A DNA stretch of 64,000 bases from Veronia pacifica (GTDB taxonomy: Bacteria > Pseudomonadota > Gammaproteobacteria > Enterobacterales > Vibrionaceae): NCBI RefSeq assembly GCF_001707825.1, contig NZ_LYBM01000013.1:41153-105152 (forward strand), in the 5' to 3' direction. Below the pieces are notes generated by a model. That model was not told the DNA's origin. It did no database searches and saw nothing but the letters and a program-made list of their open reading frames with translations. A program made the translations under genes and the position numbers. The first letter of the stretch is position 1. Each line of letters opens with the position of its first letter. This document shows positions 36,565-47,199 of this stretch, one piece after another.

Positions 36565-37399
36565 CTATCTGAAAATTGTTCTTAGCCTACAATAAACCCC
36601 TCATAGTGCGATTATTTACTTTGTGATTCTTAATAGAAGCGCCCCCCGAAAAACATCCTATTCAGCAAAGCCATACGAACCTAAATGGACTCGTACTCAG
36701 CACTTCATAGAACCGATTATTACGACTGACTTAAGTTATTTCATCGCTCACAGTTGGTCTTTACCAATTAAAACAGCCACACGCCACATTATAATAAATC
36801 AAAGTAAGCTGTTGTTTATTTATGGCACAACAAACGGTATAATTTCAGCCGAAAAATTATATGGCGTTCGCTTTAAAACATTCCTTAATAATATTTCTTT
36901 CTTATCTTATTTTCACACATGGTAAGCGAGAAAATATCCTGGTGCACTTTAAGGTATGGTTGACTTTTAAAAATCTCAGTGATGGCGCGGCATCAGACCA
37001 CTAAGCAACGAGTTATCAACCATTTTTGTGGATAACGGAAATTATCCACAGCTTTATAAAAACCGTTAACTCATTGTTTTAATTGATTTTAAAATGTAAA
37101 CATATCTTGTCAGGTGAATAGCCGAAAGCCAGTGTGACGAAAAGCGCATTTTCAACATGATAGATAAACGCACCTGTTAGAATATTTTCTTTCAGAATGG
37201 TAATTAAATACCAAATGTGTATTTTATTTGGTCATAAAAATATATGATTTTACTAATTACTGATTAATCAGTTAGTTATGACAGTGACGGTGGGGAGAGA
37301 TTAGATAAGTTATTTTTGCACAACGGGGAATCTGTGAGATTTTTCGTCAAAAATGTCACGACGAAAAAGCGGACGCTGCCAGTATTAAAAACCACTCTC
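36565..37399. other. 835-base AT-rich non-coding region with paired DnaA boxes
   Basis: This gap between nhaA and the convergent hybrid kinase contains no gene I can support; a 100-codon frame at 36623 lacks a ribosome site and has a random composition. It holds two opposed consensus DnaA boxes (37027-37050), AT-rich stretches on both sides, and a palindrome ACTGATTAATCAGT near 37258. Confidence 0.6.
37027..37050. promoter_or_regulatory. Pair of perfect DnaA boxes in inverted orientation
   Basis: TGTGGATAA (37027-37035) and TTATCCACA (37042-37050) are two perfect consensus DnaA 9-mers facing each other around a 6-base spacer. A DnaA-titration or regulatory site is possible; they could also be one palindromic operator for another protein. 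Nothing else points to a replication origin. Confidence 0.55.
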
Positions 37400-40300
37400 C
37401 TACATAGACATAATTTCCTCAATCTCATCTGCAATGGCATTGGCCTGTTCAGACAGCGATGACCAATACTTTTCAATGTCTTCGATATCATTGCTTGCGT
37501 GTTTTTCTATTGAAAGGCAAAGCTCAGCAAACGCACTGGCACCAATCATTGCCGCCGCACCTTTCATTTTGTGAGCAACTTTTCTTGCTTGGTCAATATT
37601 GCCCTCTTCCAGAGCCACTCTGAAGCTTTCGAGATCGACAGATTGTGTCGCAGCATATTTACCAAGCAGAATTTGTAAAATATCTATGCCCTCTCCAATC
37701 TGCTGTTCAAGATGTTTCAAATCGATTATCTGGGTCGCATTATTAATTTTTCTGCCCTCATTCATATTATCGACTTCACAAGAGGTACACCCGATAGCCT
37801 GAGATGAAATAACCATATCCTGCTGTACCACAGGTAAAGGAGCGTTTTTTTCACTCCCACTCTGCGAGCCAGTATTTTTTTGATCACGCAATGGGAGAAA
37901 GTTTTTCATCATTTCGATAAGTTGATCTTTGGTGAATGGTTTACCCAGATGGGCATTCATACCAAAAGCCAAGCAACGATCAGCATCTCCCGTCATTGCG
38001 TTAGCGGTAACCGCAATTATCGGCGTTTCAGTATCAAATTCACGTATTCTTTTTGTTGCCTCAAAACCATCCATTTCAGGCATTTGGCAATCCATTAAAA
38101 TCATGTCAAATCGCTGTTTTCTGTGCTTTGACAAGGCAACTCTTCCATTGTCAGCGACCGTTGTGGCACATCCTAAACTCGATAGAATGAGAGTCATCAA
38201 ATCCTGATTGACCATATGATCTTCAGCGACCAATACCCGCATTCCTTCAAACGAAGAATCAAGCGATACAGGTGACACATGTTTATCAATACCACCATTA
38301 ACAATGGTGTTGTAAAGGTCTGTAGGGCGAATAGGGCTTGTTATACAAGGGTGCGGGTATAAATCCAACGCACCATGGTGGCTGATGATAATCGTCTTAC
38401 CCGCCTCTGAAATTGCATCACTGAGTTCGTCCACCAGTTCTTGATCGACAAAGAGTAGTGAACCCGCCAGCATTTGATATGGCATCGTCGACGGTAAACC
38501 ACATTGAGTCACTGAAAAGCCAAATTCAGTCAGGTATATATGTAACACTCTGAACAGTTTAGTGTCACGACTGGCAACATAGACTCTCCGGATCTCTTCA
38601 TGTGGCAAGGGAGTGAACGTCGACAATAGCCTTTCATCCGGGCCAGAGACATCATTAATGGGTATCCTCACTTTAAAGGTGCTTCCCACTCCCTCGTCAC
38701 TTTCCAGCTCAATCTCGCCGCCCATGAGGCCGACCAGTTTTCGACACAAAGGAAGACCTAAACCTGTTCCTTGATAGGTACGAGACGCAGAGTTATCAGC
38801 CTGAGTGAAATTATCAAATATCGCTTCAAGTCTGTTTTCAGGTATCCCAATGCCTGTATCGATGACCTCCATCTCCAGAAGGTTATCACCATCAACAGAC
38901 ACCATATTCAAGTTGACCTCGATGGCACCCTGCTTGGTAAACTTCACTGCATTTCCCACGAGGTTTATCACCACTTGTCTAAACCTCACCTCGTCCAGAT
39001 CCAGTTTCCTCGGTAACTCCGGACTGATAGAACAATGCATTCGCAGATGTTTTTCAGCCGTTTTTGCTGTAAACACCATAAGTGACTCGTAGACCAGCTC
39101 TTCAATATCTGAAGGCTTGATATTGAGCTGCATTTTTCCCGCTTCTATTTTGCTGAGGTCCAAAACATCATTAATGATATTGAGCAGCGCATTCGAAGAG
39201 TGCAGCAGCGTATCTACAAAATATGCCTGCTGCTTGGTAAGCACGGTTTCACGCAGCATGTTAGACATACCAACAATACCGTTCATCGGCGTTCTTATCT
39301 CATGACTCATCATGGCTAGAAAGTTAGTTTTAGCCTCGTTAGCATTCTCGGCTTGTTCCTTAGCGCGAGCCATTTCGGCCGAAATCATCTCATTAAGATT
39401 CTGTTGTCTGACGAAGTGCACCATTGCACTGAGACTCGATAACACAGGCTCTATCCACTGCTGTAATTCAGTCTCATAAAGTGTCGACTCATCAAACAGA
39501 CAAACGACTCCAACCAGTTCATCAGACAAATATAAGGGGATACAGAGCGTGTTAATCACCAATTTGCTCTCTCCGCCTAAGCCTGCCACCTGAAGGTTTC
39601 GCGTTGCCTTTCTGGTTTCCATCACTTCATTAATGACGGTGTCGACGAAGTCTGAGGATATGTAGCCGTTAGCAATCAAACGAGTTTGGGCAAGCACCCG
39701 AAGACGTTTCTCTTCGCCTGAGTCCACATCCAAAATCACACCATGGTTACTTTCGCCAATTTTAAGCAGAATACTCAGTACTTCCCGAAAGCTACGATGG
39801 AAATCATCGCTGATAAGAAATTTGTCTTGTAGCGTTTTAACGGCAGAAAATAACTCTGCGCCCTTAGACACCTTAATTTTGTCTAAATGTTGTTCAGTGA
39901 TATCGCGGATGATGGCAACCTGAAGCAATTCATCACCAACAGTGATTTGCGTCGAACGCACCTGAACAATGATCTTTCCGCCAGAGGTCTCTAACTGATA
40001 GCTCACCTGTTTGTTGTTCAGTCCGTAGAGTGCCTGTGAAAAGTATGCCCGCGAATCCGGTACAACCCGGGCGATAATATCGGCCAGCTTGATCTCCCCG
40101 GGCTTAATTTGTGGCAGGTCGAATATTTTTGTTGCAGCATCGTTTGCGGTGATCACCTGATGGTTGTCTGCCAAGACCAAAAGACCATCCTGATAACTAT
40201 GTATGACGGTGTTTAAGTAATTTTTACGTGATTCAATTTCGGTTATTGCCCGCGCATATTTCCAGATAAGGAACATGATCATGACATCAAGCACGAAAAT

Positions 40301-40756
40301 CTGGGCAACACCGGTGAGTATCTCAGATGCCAATGTTTCCTTTATTAAGCTGGCATCTTCATAGATAAACAATGAACCTACATTGGTATTGATTCCTGGC
40401 TCGGTAAATTGCAAATCAAAAATACGCACCTGGAATGCACCGTCACTGCCGGAAGCTAATGGCGTTTCTCTCGTGGCATAACGAAATTTATCCCGTTCAG
40501 CAATCACCTCAAGTTTTTTCACAAAACGGGAGTTTGACTCACTTTCTAAATCCTTGATCACCGAGTCGTAATCGCCATTTCTCAACGTATCAGGCAAACG
40601 AAATTTGAGGCGATTTGCCAAGGCGGTGATCTCAGCATCCATATCATCCATCAATCGTGATTTGGTATGGTGATAATTCAAAAAACCGAAGAGGCTGAGA
40701 ATTAATGTGCCGCAAATAAGCAAGACAACAGCGAGGCGCGTTCGAAGGGCAAACAT
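37400..40756 (-). CDS. Hybrid sensor histidine kinase (sensor-PAS-GAF-HisKA-HATPase-REC-HPt)
   Basis: About 1118 residues. Order: membrane helix (about 8-28), periplasmic sensor, second helix (about 148-168), PAS (about 180-290), GAF-like domain (about 320-450), HisKA with the phospho-histidine in [12 protein letters not shown] (near 485), ATPase ([15 protein letters not shown]), a degenerate middle receiver, a receiver with Asp in [11 protein letters not shown], and a C-terminal HPt ([11 protein letters not shown]). This is a BarA/ArcB-like phosphorelay. The ATG at 40756 has AGGTG upstream; a GTG at 40762 overlaps the stop of the EAL-HDOD gene. Coupling to that gene suggests a shared pathway. 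Confidence 0.93.
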   Translation of the reverse strand: MFALRTRLAVVLLICGTLILSLFGFLNYHHTKSRLMDDMDAEITALANRLKFRLPDTLRNGDYDSVIKDLESESNSRFVKKLEVIAERDKFRYATRETPLASGSDGAFQVRIFDLQFTEPGINTNVGSLFIYEDASLIKETLASEILTGVAQIFVLDVMIMFLIWKYARAITEIESRKNYLNTVIHSYQDGLLVLADNHQVITANDAATKIFDLPQIKPGEIKLADIIARVVPDSRAYFSQALYGLNNKQVSYQLETSGGKIIVQVRSTQITVGDELLQVAIIRDITEQHLDKIKVSKGAELFSAVKTLQDKFLISDDFHRSFREVLSILLKIGESNHGVILDVDSGEEKRLRVLAQTRLIANGYISSDFVDTVINEVMETRKATRNLQVAGLGGESKLVINTLCIPLYLSDELVGVVCLFDESTLYETELQQWIEPVLSSLSAMVHFVRQQNLNEMISAEMARAKEQAENANEAKTNFLAMMSHEIRTPMNGIVGMSNMLRETVLTKQQAYFVDTLLHSSNALLNIINDVLDLSKIEAGKMQLNIKPSDIEELVYESLMVFTAKTAEKHLRMHCSISPELPRKLDLDEVRFRQVVINLVGNAVKFTKQGAIEVNLNMVSVDGDNLLEMEVIDTGIGIPENRLEAIFDNFTQADNSASRTYQGTGLGLPLCRKLVGLMGGEIELESDEGVGSTFKVRIPINDVSGPDERLLSTFTPLPHEEIRRVYVASRDTKLFRVLHIYLTEFGFSVTQCGLPSTMPYQMLAGSLLFVDQELVDELSDAISEAGKTIIISHHGALDLYPHPCITSPIRPTDLYNTIVNGGIDKHVSPVSLDSSFEGMRVLVAEDHMVNQDLMTLILSSLGCATTVADNGRVALSKHRKQRFDMILMDCQMPEMDGFEATKRIREFDTETPIIAVTANAMTGDADRCLAFGMNAHLGKPFTKDQLIEMMKNFLPLRDQKNTGSQSGSEKNAPLPVVQQDMVISSQAIGCTSCEVDNMNEGRKINNATQIIDLKHLEQQIGEGIDILQILLGKYAATQSVDLESFRVALEEGNIDQARKVAHKMKGAAAMIGASAFAELCLSIEKHASNDIEDIEKYWSSLSEQANAIADEIEEIMSM

Positions 40757-40758
40757 AG

Positions 40759-41964
40759 TCACACCTGCATGCTTGACATAATTTCAGCAGTTTCATCACG
40801 ACATTTTTCATATGTCTTGAGTACTGCTTTATCAGAAACAGAAAACTGGTTGCACCAATGTGTCACGCCGTTCCAATTCGCTCGCTCAATGTCTTTGCAA
40901 AGCGCAAGGGCACAACCATATACCCCGTCCTGCGATACCATCGCCCGCTTTACATCATAAGAAAGGTCCAGATGTTGTGTGATTTCCTCCATGGGTCGGC
41001 TGAGCATGACGTCAAGTAAGGAAAATGCACCGACAATAAACCCCTCATCCGGATCAAAGTTCTGATCGCTGACATTAAGAGATGACATAAACGTCGCTCT
41101 CAGAAGTGCCGTATTTTGTAACTGAAAGGCGGCTTTATTACTCATATTTGACATGATGAGCAGGGATACCAACCTTCTCAGTGATTCAACCCCAAGGTAG
41201 ACCACAGCTTGCCTTGGATTCGTTATCGCACTGGTTTTCGTTTTAGCCAGAATATTTGCACTGGCGACGACCTTGTAGAGCAGCGAGACATCTTTCGATA
41301 TTAATTGGGTGAGTCCATCAATGTCGTTTGGCGAGCGATTAATAATGATGCATACGTCCAGCAGGGTAAGTACAGAAGGTGCGACGTCTTCAGAACGAAC
41401 AATTTGCGGTTTTTCAAAGAAATATCCTTGAAATAATGAGAAGCCAAATTGTTTAGCCATCATTAATTCATCTTGCGTTTCGACTTTACAGGCAAGAAAT
41501 GTCTTGTTTGCGTATTTAGTCGCGATAGCTTCCCATGCGGCGGGATCATCGACATCCATACTGACTCTGATAATGTCAATCAGCTCAATATACTGACTCC
41601 AACTTTGCCGAAATGCGTTACCATCCACCATGATCTGGTATCCGTCACTGCGATAGGCTTTTAAGTTGTCAATCAGACGCTGACTGGGAGTGGAATCTTT
41701 GGTGACAGATATAACCAAAGACTCAGCAGGCATTGAGAGAGGAATTTCGTCAATCAATGACGATTCACCGAAATTAACAATGTACTTTGCGCCTGACTGA
41801 TTGCCACTCGCTAAGAAATTTGCACTCAATACACGCGACGTCGCGGTATCCTCATCAATAGAAGGAAACTTATTTTCGAGGCCTTCACGGAACAGAAGAT
41901 CATTGCCCCAATGTTTTAAATCAGCGTCAAAAACGGGTTGGCAGGAGAAAAAAACCTCGGCCAC
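40759..41964 (-). CDS. EAL-HDOD (YuxH family) signalling protein
   Basis: About 401 residues with an N-terminal EAL-like domain, degenerate (DLLFR in place of EALLR; few catalytic acids), and a C-terminal HDOD domain (about 200-390; [33 protein letters not shown]). Such YuxH/CdgJ proteins act in c-di-GMP-related motility control, usually without phosphodiesterase activity. The GTG at 41964 is favoured because GGAG lies nine bases upstream and the product then starts [13 protein letters not shown], as in relatives. Its stop codon touches the hybrid kinase start, so the genes are translationally coupled. Confidence 0.88.
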   Translation of the reverse strand: MAEVFFSCQPVFDADLKHWGNDLLFREGLENKFPSIDEDTATSRVLSANFLASGNQSGAKYIVNFGESSLIDEIPLSMPAESLVISVTKDSTPSQRLIDNLKAYRSDGYQIMVDGNAFRQSWSQYIELIDIIRVSMDVDDPAAWEAIATKYANKTFLACKVETQDELMMAKQFGFSLFQGYFFEKPQIVRSEDVAPSVLTLLDVCIIINRSPNDIDGLTQLISKDVSLLYKVVASANILAKTKTSAITNPRQAVVYLGVESLRRLVSLLIMSNMSNKAAFQLQNTALLRATFMSSLNVSDQNFDPDEGFIVGAFSLLDVMLSRPMEEITQHLDLSYDVKRAMVSQDGVYGCALALCKDIERANWNGVTHWCNQFSVSDKAVLKTYEKCRDETAEIMSSMQV

Positions 41965-42225
41965 TCTTTGTTGCTCCAATCGACGAATACACCCTTAAAA
42001 GTTAGATCAAAATCTCACTTTTATCTCATTTGTTTCGTATATAAGCTGAAAAGTTCAAAGACTTAGGCGGGTTTCCCGTTATGGTAGAGCCTTTGATAAA
42101 AACCCAATGTATTTTTCGATCAGTTGGCTAAATACATTAATCATGTTATCGCCGTATTGCCGGGAATAACCCGCCAAAGACATATGGATGAATAAAAAAT
42201 GGATACTATCCGGGAGTTATTTTGA

Positions 42226-43191
42226 ATGCCTGACCACGATAAATGGCCTTCTAGCAACGATTGGCTGGGTCGTGCCCAACATGCGTTCATGACTAAAAAC
42301 AGAGCACATTACCAGAACGCGGATGGCCAGACAGTAAATAATATGGACGAGGTTATTTTCTGTCTTCAGCAAATTCTAAAAGACGACGTTTTCCGGCTTT
42401 CAGCGCATTTCGGTATTGCAACCGCCTATTTATTTAAACGCGCGCCCAAGGAAGCACTACAAAAATATAGAGAAATAAGAGAAATCACAGGAGGACATTC
42501 TCTGGCTCTCTTCCATATCTATATATGGACGACTCTGTTAGATGATGAAAAAAAGGAAATGGCGAGAAAAGAGTTACTAAACAATGCACCTGATCTCGGC
42601 CGATACGCGGAATATATTCTGGGCCAATTGGCAGGATGGCAAAGCGTATATTCTGAACACATTTGTCTTTCTCAGCCTGCGATTATCGTTATTCAGGGAT
42701 TGAAGCTCGATGAACATGGCAATAAAACACCCGAGTTGATAAACCGACTAAAAAGTGGGCTAGCCGTGTGGGAGACAAATAAGCAAAGTAAGATTGTTGT
42801 CACTGGCGGATTGCCGGTAAACGGTAAAACAGAGGCGCATGAAATGGCTCAATGGTTGCTGTCAGCCGGTGTTCCAAGTCATCTGATCATAAAAGAGAGT
42901 TGGGCAAAAAATACCGTAGACAACGCGCTATTCAGTGCCGAGATTATTGCTCAGATACCGCTGAGTACCGTCTGTGTCGTAAGCTGCAATCAACACTTGC
43001 CACGCAGTACGGTCCTTCTCAATATAGCACTCTATAAACAGGGAATCACTAACAGGCAGGTTTTGACAACGGGGACAAATAATCAAAATGACATGAACCC
43101 AGACCTGAGTGAGAAAGTGAGCATTCTCTGTGACGCAGTACGTGTGCTGGGCTTCCCTGCTTTCGATATCGGCCACATGTATTTTCGCTAA
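42226..43191 (+). CDS. DUF218/YdcF-like protein with N-terminal TPR-like region
   Basis: A 321-residue cytosolic protein. The C-terminal half is a DUF218 (YdcF) domain: AIIVIQGLKLDEHGNKTPELINRL, VVTGGLPVNGKTEAHEMAQWL, ESWAKNTVDNALFSAEI and NQHLPRSTVLL; this SAM-binding-like Rossmann fold has no settled function. The first 150 residues are helical and tetratricopeptide-like. No membrane anchor is present, unlike ElyC/SanA-type members. It is divergent from the EAL-HDOD gene and ends at a strong shared terminator. Confidence 0.85.
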   Translation: MPDHDKWPSSNDWLGRAQHAFMTKNRAHYQNADGQTVNNMDEVIFCLQQILKDDVFRLSAHFGIATAYLFKRAPKEALQKYREIREITGGHSLALFHIYIWTTLLDDEKKEMARKELLNNAPDLGRYAEYILGQLAGWQSVYSEHICLSQPAIIVIQGLKLDEHGNKTPELINRLKSGLAVWETNKQSKIVVTGGLPVNGKTEAHEMAQWLLSAGVPSHLIIKESWAKNTVDNALFSAEIIAQIPLSTVCVVSCNQHLPRSTVLLNIALYKQGITNRQVLTTGTNNQNDMNPDLSEKVSILCDAVRVLGFPAFDIGHMYFR

Positions 43192-43227
43192 GCCATGCAG
43201 ACAAAAAAGATGATGTAATGATTTGAA

Positions 43228-43258
43228 AAAATAAGGCCTGCGTTCGCAGGCCTTATTC
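43228..43258. terminator. Bidirectional terminator
   Basis: ATAAGGCCTG and CAGGCCTTAT form a perfect 10-base stem closed by a CG-TT-CG loop, with A-rich flank on the left and T-rich on the right. It lies between the convergent DUF218 and PhzF genes and can serve both. Confidence 0.9.
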
Positions 43259-43278
43259 GTTGATTCGGAGCATGAAAA

Positions 43279-44163
43279 TCAGCTTACCAATCGTGTCAGT
43301 CTGTAAGGCACCCTCTGGGGCTTATCACTGGCGCCACCAACATGGATTTTCTTAATATCTTCGCCATCGGCAACTACGGATGCGTACAACAAAGAACGCT
43401 TTGCTAACGCTGCTCCCTGCTCAAATACATATCTGTTTCTGGTTCCTTGATAACGATACAAATAGGCCGCGAGTGCGCCGGCTGCGCTGCCAGTCGCTGA
43501 TTCTTCATCAATGCCGAGAACGGGTGCAAAGTTTCTGCATTTTGCCGAAATATCAGATTCGTGTGGCGTAAGAGCAAATAAATGGAAGCCACACGTTTTG
43601 GTTCGCTTGTTGAAGGCGGCGATAGCTTTGAAATCAGGTTTTAAGCGGCTAAGAACATTCTTATCAGCAAGAGGAACGATAATGTCAGCCAGCCCAGTGG
43701 ACACATCTTTTATCGGCATACCTGTCGCCAGAATATCTTTGGTGGTGAGACCAAACAAATCTACAATGTCTTCTGGCTGAAAACTCTTGCCGAAAGACGG
43801 CTTGACTTGCTCCATGACCACCCTTCCATCTTCGGTGATCTCAACACCTAACAAGCCTGCTTTTGTTTGTTGGGTGTAATGCCCCAAAGGTTGTTTTCCT
43901 AGCTTGAAAACAGTAGAGAAAGCCGCAACAGTCGCATGACCACAGAAATCCACTTCTTCCTCTGGAGTGAAAAACCTTACCTGATAATCTGCTTTTTTTG
44001 ACGGCATCATAAACGCTGTCTCAGAAAAACCAAGCTCGGCTGCGATAGATTGCATTTGTTGGTCAGTTAAATGTTCAGCATTGAGTACGACACCAGCGGT
44101 ATTTCCTCCCTGGCCGTCTGCTACGAAGGCTTCGGAGCGATAAACTTCTAAATAATCAGCCAT
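43279..44163 (-). CDS. PhzF family epimerase/isomerase-like protein
   Basis: A 294-residue PhzF-fold protein with the usual start (YRSEAFVADGQGGNTAGVVL), the catalytic glutamate in ELGFSETAFM (near 47), the FFTPEEEVDFCGHAT block and the C-terminal ESATGSAAGALAAYL block. PhzF proteins are isomerases resembling diaminopimelate epimerase; most outside phenazine clusters have unknown substrates, and there is no phenazine cluster here. It converges with the DUF218 gene. Confidence 0.92.
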   Translation of the reverse strand: MADYLEVYRSEAFVADGQGGNTAGVVLNAEHLTDQQMQSIAAELGFSETAFMMPSKKADYQVRFFTPEEEVDFCGHATVAAFSTVFKLGKQPLGHYTQQTKAGLLGVEITEDGRVVMEQVKPSFGKSFQPEDIVDLFGLTTKDILATGMPIKDVSTGLADIIVPLADKNVLSRLKPDFKAIAAFNKRTKTCGFHLFALTPHESDISAKCRNFAPVLGIDEESATGSAAGALAAYLYRYQGTRNRYVFEQGAALAKRSLLYASVVADGEDIKKIHVGGASDKPQRVPYRLTRLVS

Positions 44164-44461
44164 AATTACACGTCCTTTGTTTCCGCCCTTTTTTTAGGAT
44201 CCTTAGTATGTATCTCAAACATACATCTATTTGTTACAGTGTTACATATTTGGAAAAAACACAAGTATTTGGATGAAAATCAGCGAAATATTCGGTGTTT
44301 CAGGATACTGACTGTGTTGTCAAAGAAGAAAAGTGATGAAAAAACGAGCCAGCAGTCTTCTCAAAGGTCACTCGGTAAACAAAGACAGGCTATCGGCATA
44401 GTTTTTTTCCCGTCATCGACATAGAATCGAGTGGCACAAAAATCGTTGAAGAGCGCAAGAT

Positions 44462-44635
44462 ATGAAAGATTTAGACGAACTACTGACAGGTATGCCTGAG
44501 AAGAAACCTGAAGTCCCTCTGCCCTCTCTAGATGAGCAGAAAAAAATAGCGGCTGAGCTCAAAGAACTGGAAGAGAAAGGTGAATTGACGCCAGAAATCT
44601 TAGAGAAATATTTTGGTAAAATCTGCCCTGAGTGA
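44462..44635 (+). CDS. Small acidic helical protein, 57 residues
   Basis: A short gene starting at the ATG at 44462: MKDLDELLTGMPEKKPEVP, then a charged helix (LDEQKKIAAELKELEEKGEL) and a tail ending KICPE. A clean terminator follows, which supports a real transcript, although the ribosome site is weak. No family recognised. It is the last ordinary chromosomal gene before the accessory island. Confidence 0.62.
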   Translation: MKDLDELLTGMPEKKPEVPLPSLDEQKKIAAELKELEEKGELTPEILEKYFGKICPE

Positions 44636-44641
44636 CATAAA

Positions 44642-44664
44642 GCGAGGTTCTTCCTCGCTTTTCT
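44642..44664 (+). terminator. Terminator after the small acidic protein gene
   Basis: GCGAGG and CCTCGC arms around TTCTT, followed by TTTTC, 6 bases past the stop codon. Confidence 0.85.
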
Positions 44665-44702
44665 ATTTGCACAACCAAAAAACCAACCAAAAATAAATGA
44701 TA

Positions 44703-45068
44703 TTACTTACTTGAGCGGTACGCCCGGTTACTTACCAGTTGCTCGCCCTCTTGGGTACACTCGATCAGTCCCCAGATTGATCCCACTTCGCGGGCTTGTA
44801 AGGCCTTTATCCAACCCACAGCGTGTGGAGGCTCTCCGGCCTTACCCTTAATCTCCGTGGCATGCTCGATATCGATGGGCAGGTCTGCGCCGTTATGGGC
44901 AAAGGCCGACACGATGGCGTCAGGATTGTCATTGACCCATGCACGGCCGTCCCGGCCTGTGATAGCGGCACCCGCAGGGATAAATTCCGCACACTGGGGT
45001 GCGCCGTCCGTGGCAGGCTCTGCAATGGCAGTAAGGTCAGTGTTTAACGCAAAGGTTTTAGTATTCAT
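44703..45068 (-). pseudogene. Truncated Mu-like gpI prophage protease
   Basis: A 121-codon frame that matches the N-terminal third of Mu gpI-type phage protease/scaffold proteins: AFAHNGADLPIDIEHATEIK, then AVGWIKALQAREVGSIWGL, then QEGEQLVSNRAYR. Intact relatives are near 350 residues and continue RAYRYLSPVF, but here the frame ends RAYRSSK and stop, so the gene is cut at about 44715. It is visibly more GC-rich than the surrounding DNA. It is a remnant of a Mu-like prophage and marks the left side of the island. Mu gpI matures the capsid; the fragment is surely inactive. Confidence 0.88.
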
Positions 45069-45210
45069 GCCCGCACAGTAGCGTGGGCAATGATGAGTTG
45101 ATCAGGTGAAATGGTGCACTTAGTGTTGAATTATTTGATTAAATCTAGACATTATTAGGTTGAGTCAGCTGGGAATTAATCTTAGCTTGTGTCCTTTTGC
45201 TCAGGGTTAT

Positions 45211-45246
45211 GAGGAAGATTAGGGCGAGTAATCTGCCCACTTCCTC
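45211..45246. repeat. Two-tier hairpin downstream of the beta-propeller lipoprotein gene
   Basis: GAGGAAG and CTTCCTC flank an inner AGATTA/TAATCT stem. It lies about 37 bases past the stop of the minus-strand lipoprotein gene, but lacks a following T-run in that direction. Possible mRNA 3'-end structure. Confidence 0.4.
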
Positions 45247-45282
45247 AAGTACCGCTTTTTTTGTGCAATATTTTCAAACAAT

Positions 45283-46302
45283 TTATAAGCAGGCTTCTGG
45301 TACTGACCAAGATAAAACTCTTTTGTCTATTCCTGCGGAGTAGCCGTTACCATTTTCATCTGCAGTAACATGAGAAACCCAGCCATCATGGATTTTCGAT
45401 GTAATCAATAAGCTCGATAAGTCATCTGGTATAAAGGCTAAATGACCGTCCGTCGAGCCGATCGCTAGACACTGACCAACATGTGCCAGAGACTCTACAT
45501 CAATATCCACTTTCCCTAAGCGTTTCAGGTTCCCTCGCTCATCAAGTTGCGCGAATACTCCCTCTTTGAAGAAAACAAATACTTCATCATCTTTTTTTAT
45601 CAAGCCGATAGATTTGATCCCACTTTTCAAACCAAGGATAGGACCATCCCGAACCACCCTACCCGTATCTAAATCGATAACCTTATGAACATTCCTTCGA
45701 TCTACCGACAGGTGAAAATAGTTACCCGAAACGACGTGCTTATAGTTAGTCGGTCTATTAACGCCCGGAAGTTTGTACTCCTTTATGAGCTCAAACGAAG
45801 GATATTGGTAGACCTGTAATGGCATGGTTCTATCAAAAACAATCATTTTATCTTTGAAAATATGCCAACCTGTGTAGTTGGCAGAAGTTCTTGATATATC
45901 GTGTCTTATCCAAGTGTATGACGCCGAACTCTTGATATAATTGAAGAAAAATTTGCCCTTATAGTCTCCTAATATATTGATGATATCTTTCCCGCTCTCA
46001 TCTTCTATGAATATTGACGAATCACCATATTTCTTAGTCTTGGTGTTAGAGAGTGTTGAGGTCAACTCTAGTAACTCATTATATCCGTCGAAGTCATGAG
46101 TAGTGTAAACGCCGTTTTCAGATGCAAAGAGGCTTACTACAACCGTATCCAAACGTTTTTCACTTTTAACATTGAGCTCTAACGATACTGAGCCGAGCTT
46201 GGGAATTGAAAATTTTTGTTCATGCTGTTTACTACTCTCAGAAGAGCAGCCAGATAGAAGAGCAAACGATATTAAAAAGAAGAGGAAAGAGAGGTGCCTC
46301 AT
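45283..46302 (-). CDS. Lipoprotein with beta-propeller-like repeats
   Basis: A 339-residue lipoprotein: signal MRHLSFLFFLISFALLSGCS with a lipobox cysteine at 19, then a region rich in beta strands with propeller-like blades (GNGYSAGIDKRVLSW at the end resembles a WD40 blade). A good AAGGATG site precedes the ATG. It would be anchored to the inner or outer membrane. No enzyme motif is seen. It sits in the accessory island and may be recently acquired. Confidence 0.72.
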   Translation of the reverse strand: MRHLSFLFFLISFALLSGCSSESSKQHEQKFSIPKLGSVSLELNVKSEKRLDTVVVSLFASENGVYTTHDFDGYNELLELTSTLSNTKTKKYGDSSIFIEDESGKDIINILGDYKGKFFFNYIKSSASYTWIRHDISRTSANYTGWHIFKDKMIVFDRTMPLQVYQYPSFELIKEYKLPGVNRPTNYKHVVSGNYFHLSVDRRNVHKVIDLDTGRVVRDGPILGLKSGIKSIGLIKKDDEVFVFFKEGVFAQLDERGNLKRLGKVDIDVESLAHVGQCLAIGSTDGHLAFIPDDLSSLLITSKIHDGWVSHVTADENGNGYSAGIDKRVLSWSVPEACL

Positions 46303-46470
46303 TGCGCATCCTTATTAAGAGAAATATTCGATAGCACAGATCATACACTCAAGGACCAAAATTGGACTGAGGAAAGATTGGTAAATGCGGACGCCCTCAG
46401 ATAATCCCTCCCCCTTTATCAGCTCCGTCATTTTCCTGAGAAGGTTGCTCCACCCACTGCTCGACTCATC

Positions 46471-46533
46471 AGCCTTTTACTTTTCACCCCCCCAAAACTT
46501 TTACAATCTCGAAATATATAAAATAAAAATCAA
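46471..46533 (+). repeat. Island repeat copy 1
   Basis: First of three related intergenic segments. Shared skeleton: AGCCTT, then CCCAAA, C-TTT-ACA, CTC, AA, TATAAAA. Copies 1 and 3 also share the preceding sequence around CTCCG-CATTTTC. The rest of the 46303-46715 gap is AT-rich with no gene seen. Confidence 0.45.
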
Positions 46534-46715
46534 TTTCATTTATATTTTATATATATGTGAGATTTGTTGACAGGCTGCACTAATTTATTTTCTAAAATGT
46601 ATTTCAAGTATTAACTTGCTCAATAATCAACCAATCAAAAAATAAAACGTTGTTTTAAAATTCATAAATGATTTAAAAAAAGGAGAATAGTCATATTATT
46701 TATAGGAATATTATT

Positions 46716-47093
46716 ATGAAAAAAATTGTTATCTTTCTTTTATCTATTTTTCTTCTGAATGGTTGTGCCGCAATGTTCAATGGAACAACTCAGCAAGTTG
46801 CAATAAGAAGCCATAACCCAAAAGCTAAAATATATGTAAATGATATGTACCTTGGTCAAGGTGATGTTGTTACAAGTTTCAAAAAGAAAAATGCTTACAC
46901 TATCCGCGTGGAGCAAGAAGGTTGCAATGCCATAACTATTCCTGTGAGTAAATCTTTTGACCCGACAACGCTTCTGGGCACGTTCATTGACCTCGGTATC
47001 GTATCTATATTTGTCGTAGATGGTATCGGCACTGGCGCATGGCAACAATTTGACCAAACAAGCTATGTGCTTGATGCAAAGTGCCCTGCTTAA
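46716..47093 (+). CDS. Small lipoprotein with PEGA-like domain
   Basis: A 125-residue lipoprotein: MKKIVIFLLSIFLLNGCA with lipobox cysteine 17. The mature part (AIRSHNPKAKIYVNDMYLGQGDVVTSFKKK) resembles a PEGA-type beta domain, and a hydrophobic Gly-rich stretch follows (LLGTFIDLGIVSIFVVDGIG). This pattern is common in small phage- or island-borne lipoproteins of marine bacteria. The DNA is AT-rich relative to core genes. A CCCCGC/GCGGGG hairpin lies just past the stop. No function can be assigned. Confidence 0.75.
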   Translation: MKKIVIFLLSIFLLNGCAAMFNGTTQQVAIRSHNPKAKIYVNDMYLGQGDVVTSFKKKNAYTIRVEQEGCNAITIPVSKSFDPTTLLGTFIDLGIVSIFVVDGIGTGAWQQFDQTSYVLDAKCPA

Positions 47094-47111
47094 ACTCTGA
47101 CACTATTTAGT

Positions 47112-47127
47112 CCCCGCCCTTGCGGGG
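47112..47127 (+). terminator. Terminator-like hairpin after the PEGA-like lipoprotein
   Basis: CCCCGC-CCTT-GCGGGG, a perfect 6-base GC stem, 18 bases past the stop codon, followed by ATTATC and not by a clean T-run. Confidence 0.6.
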
Positions 47128-47140
47128 ATTATCAACTTTT

Positions 47141-47199
47141 AGCCTTTTTCACCCAAACCTTTCACACCCTCGCAACCTATAAAAGAGAATAGAAATCAC
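47141..47199 (+). repeat. Island repeat copy 2
   Basis: Second copy of the AGCCTT...CCCAAA...TATAAAA element, in the 360-base gap before the HEPN-like gene. No gene is seen in that gap. Confidence 0.45.

Noticed and set aside
36623..36925. 100-codon plus-strand frame after nhaA
   Set aside because: GTG start without ribosome site, composition like translated AT-rich noise, no hydrophobic or motif pattern.
37027..37050. Chromosomal replication origin
   Set aside because: Only two DnaA boxes, no array of boxes, no iterons and no dnaA, parAB or rctB-like gene nearby.
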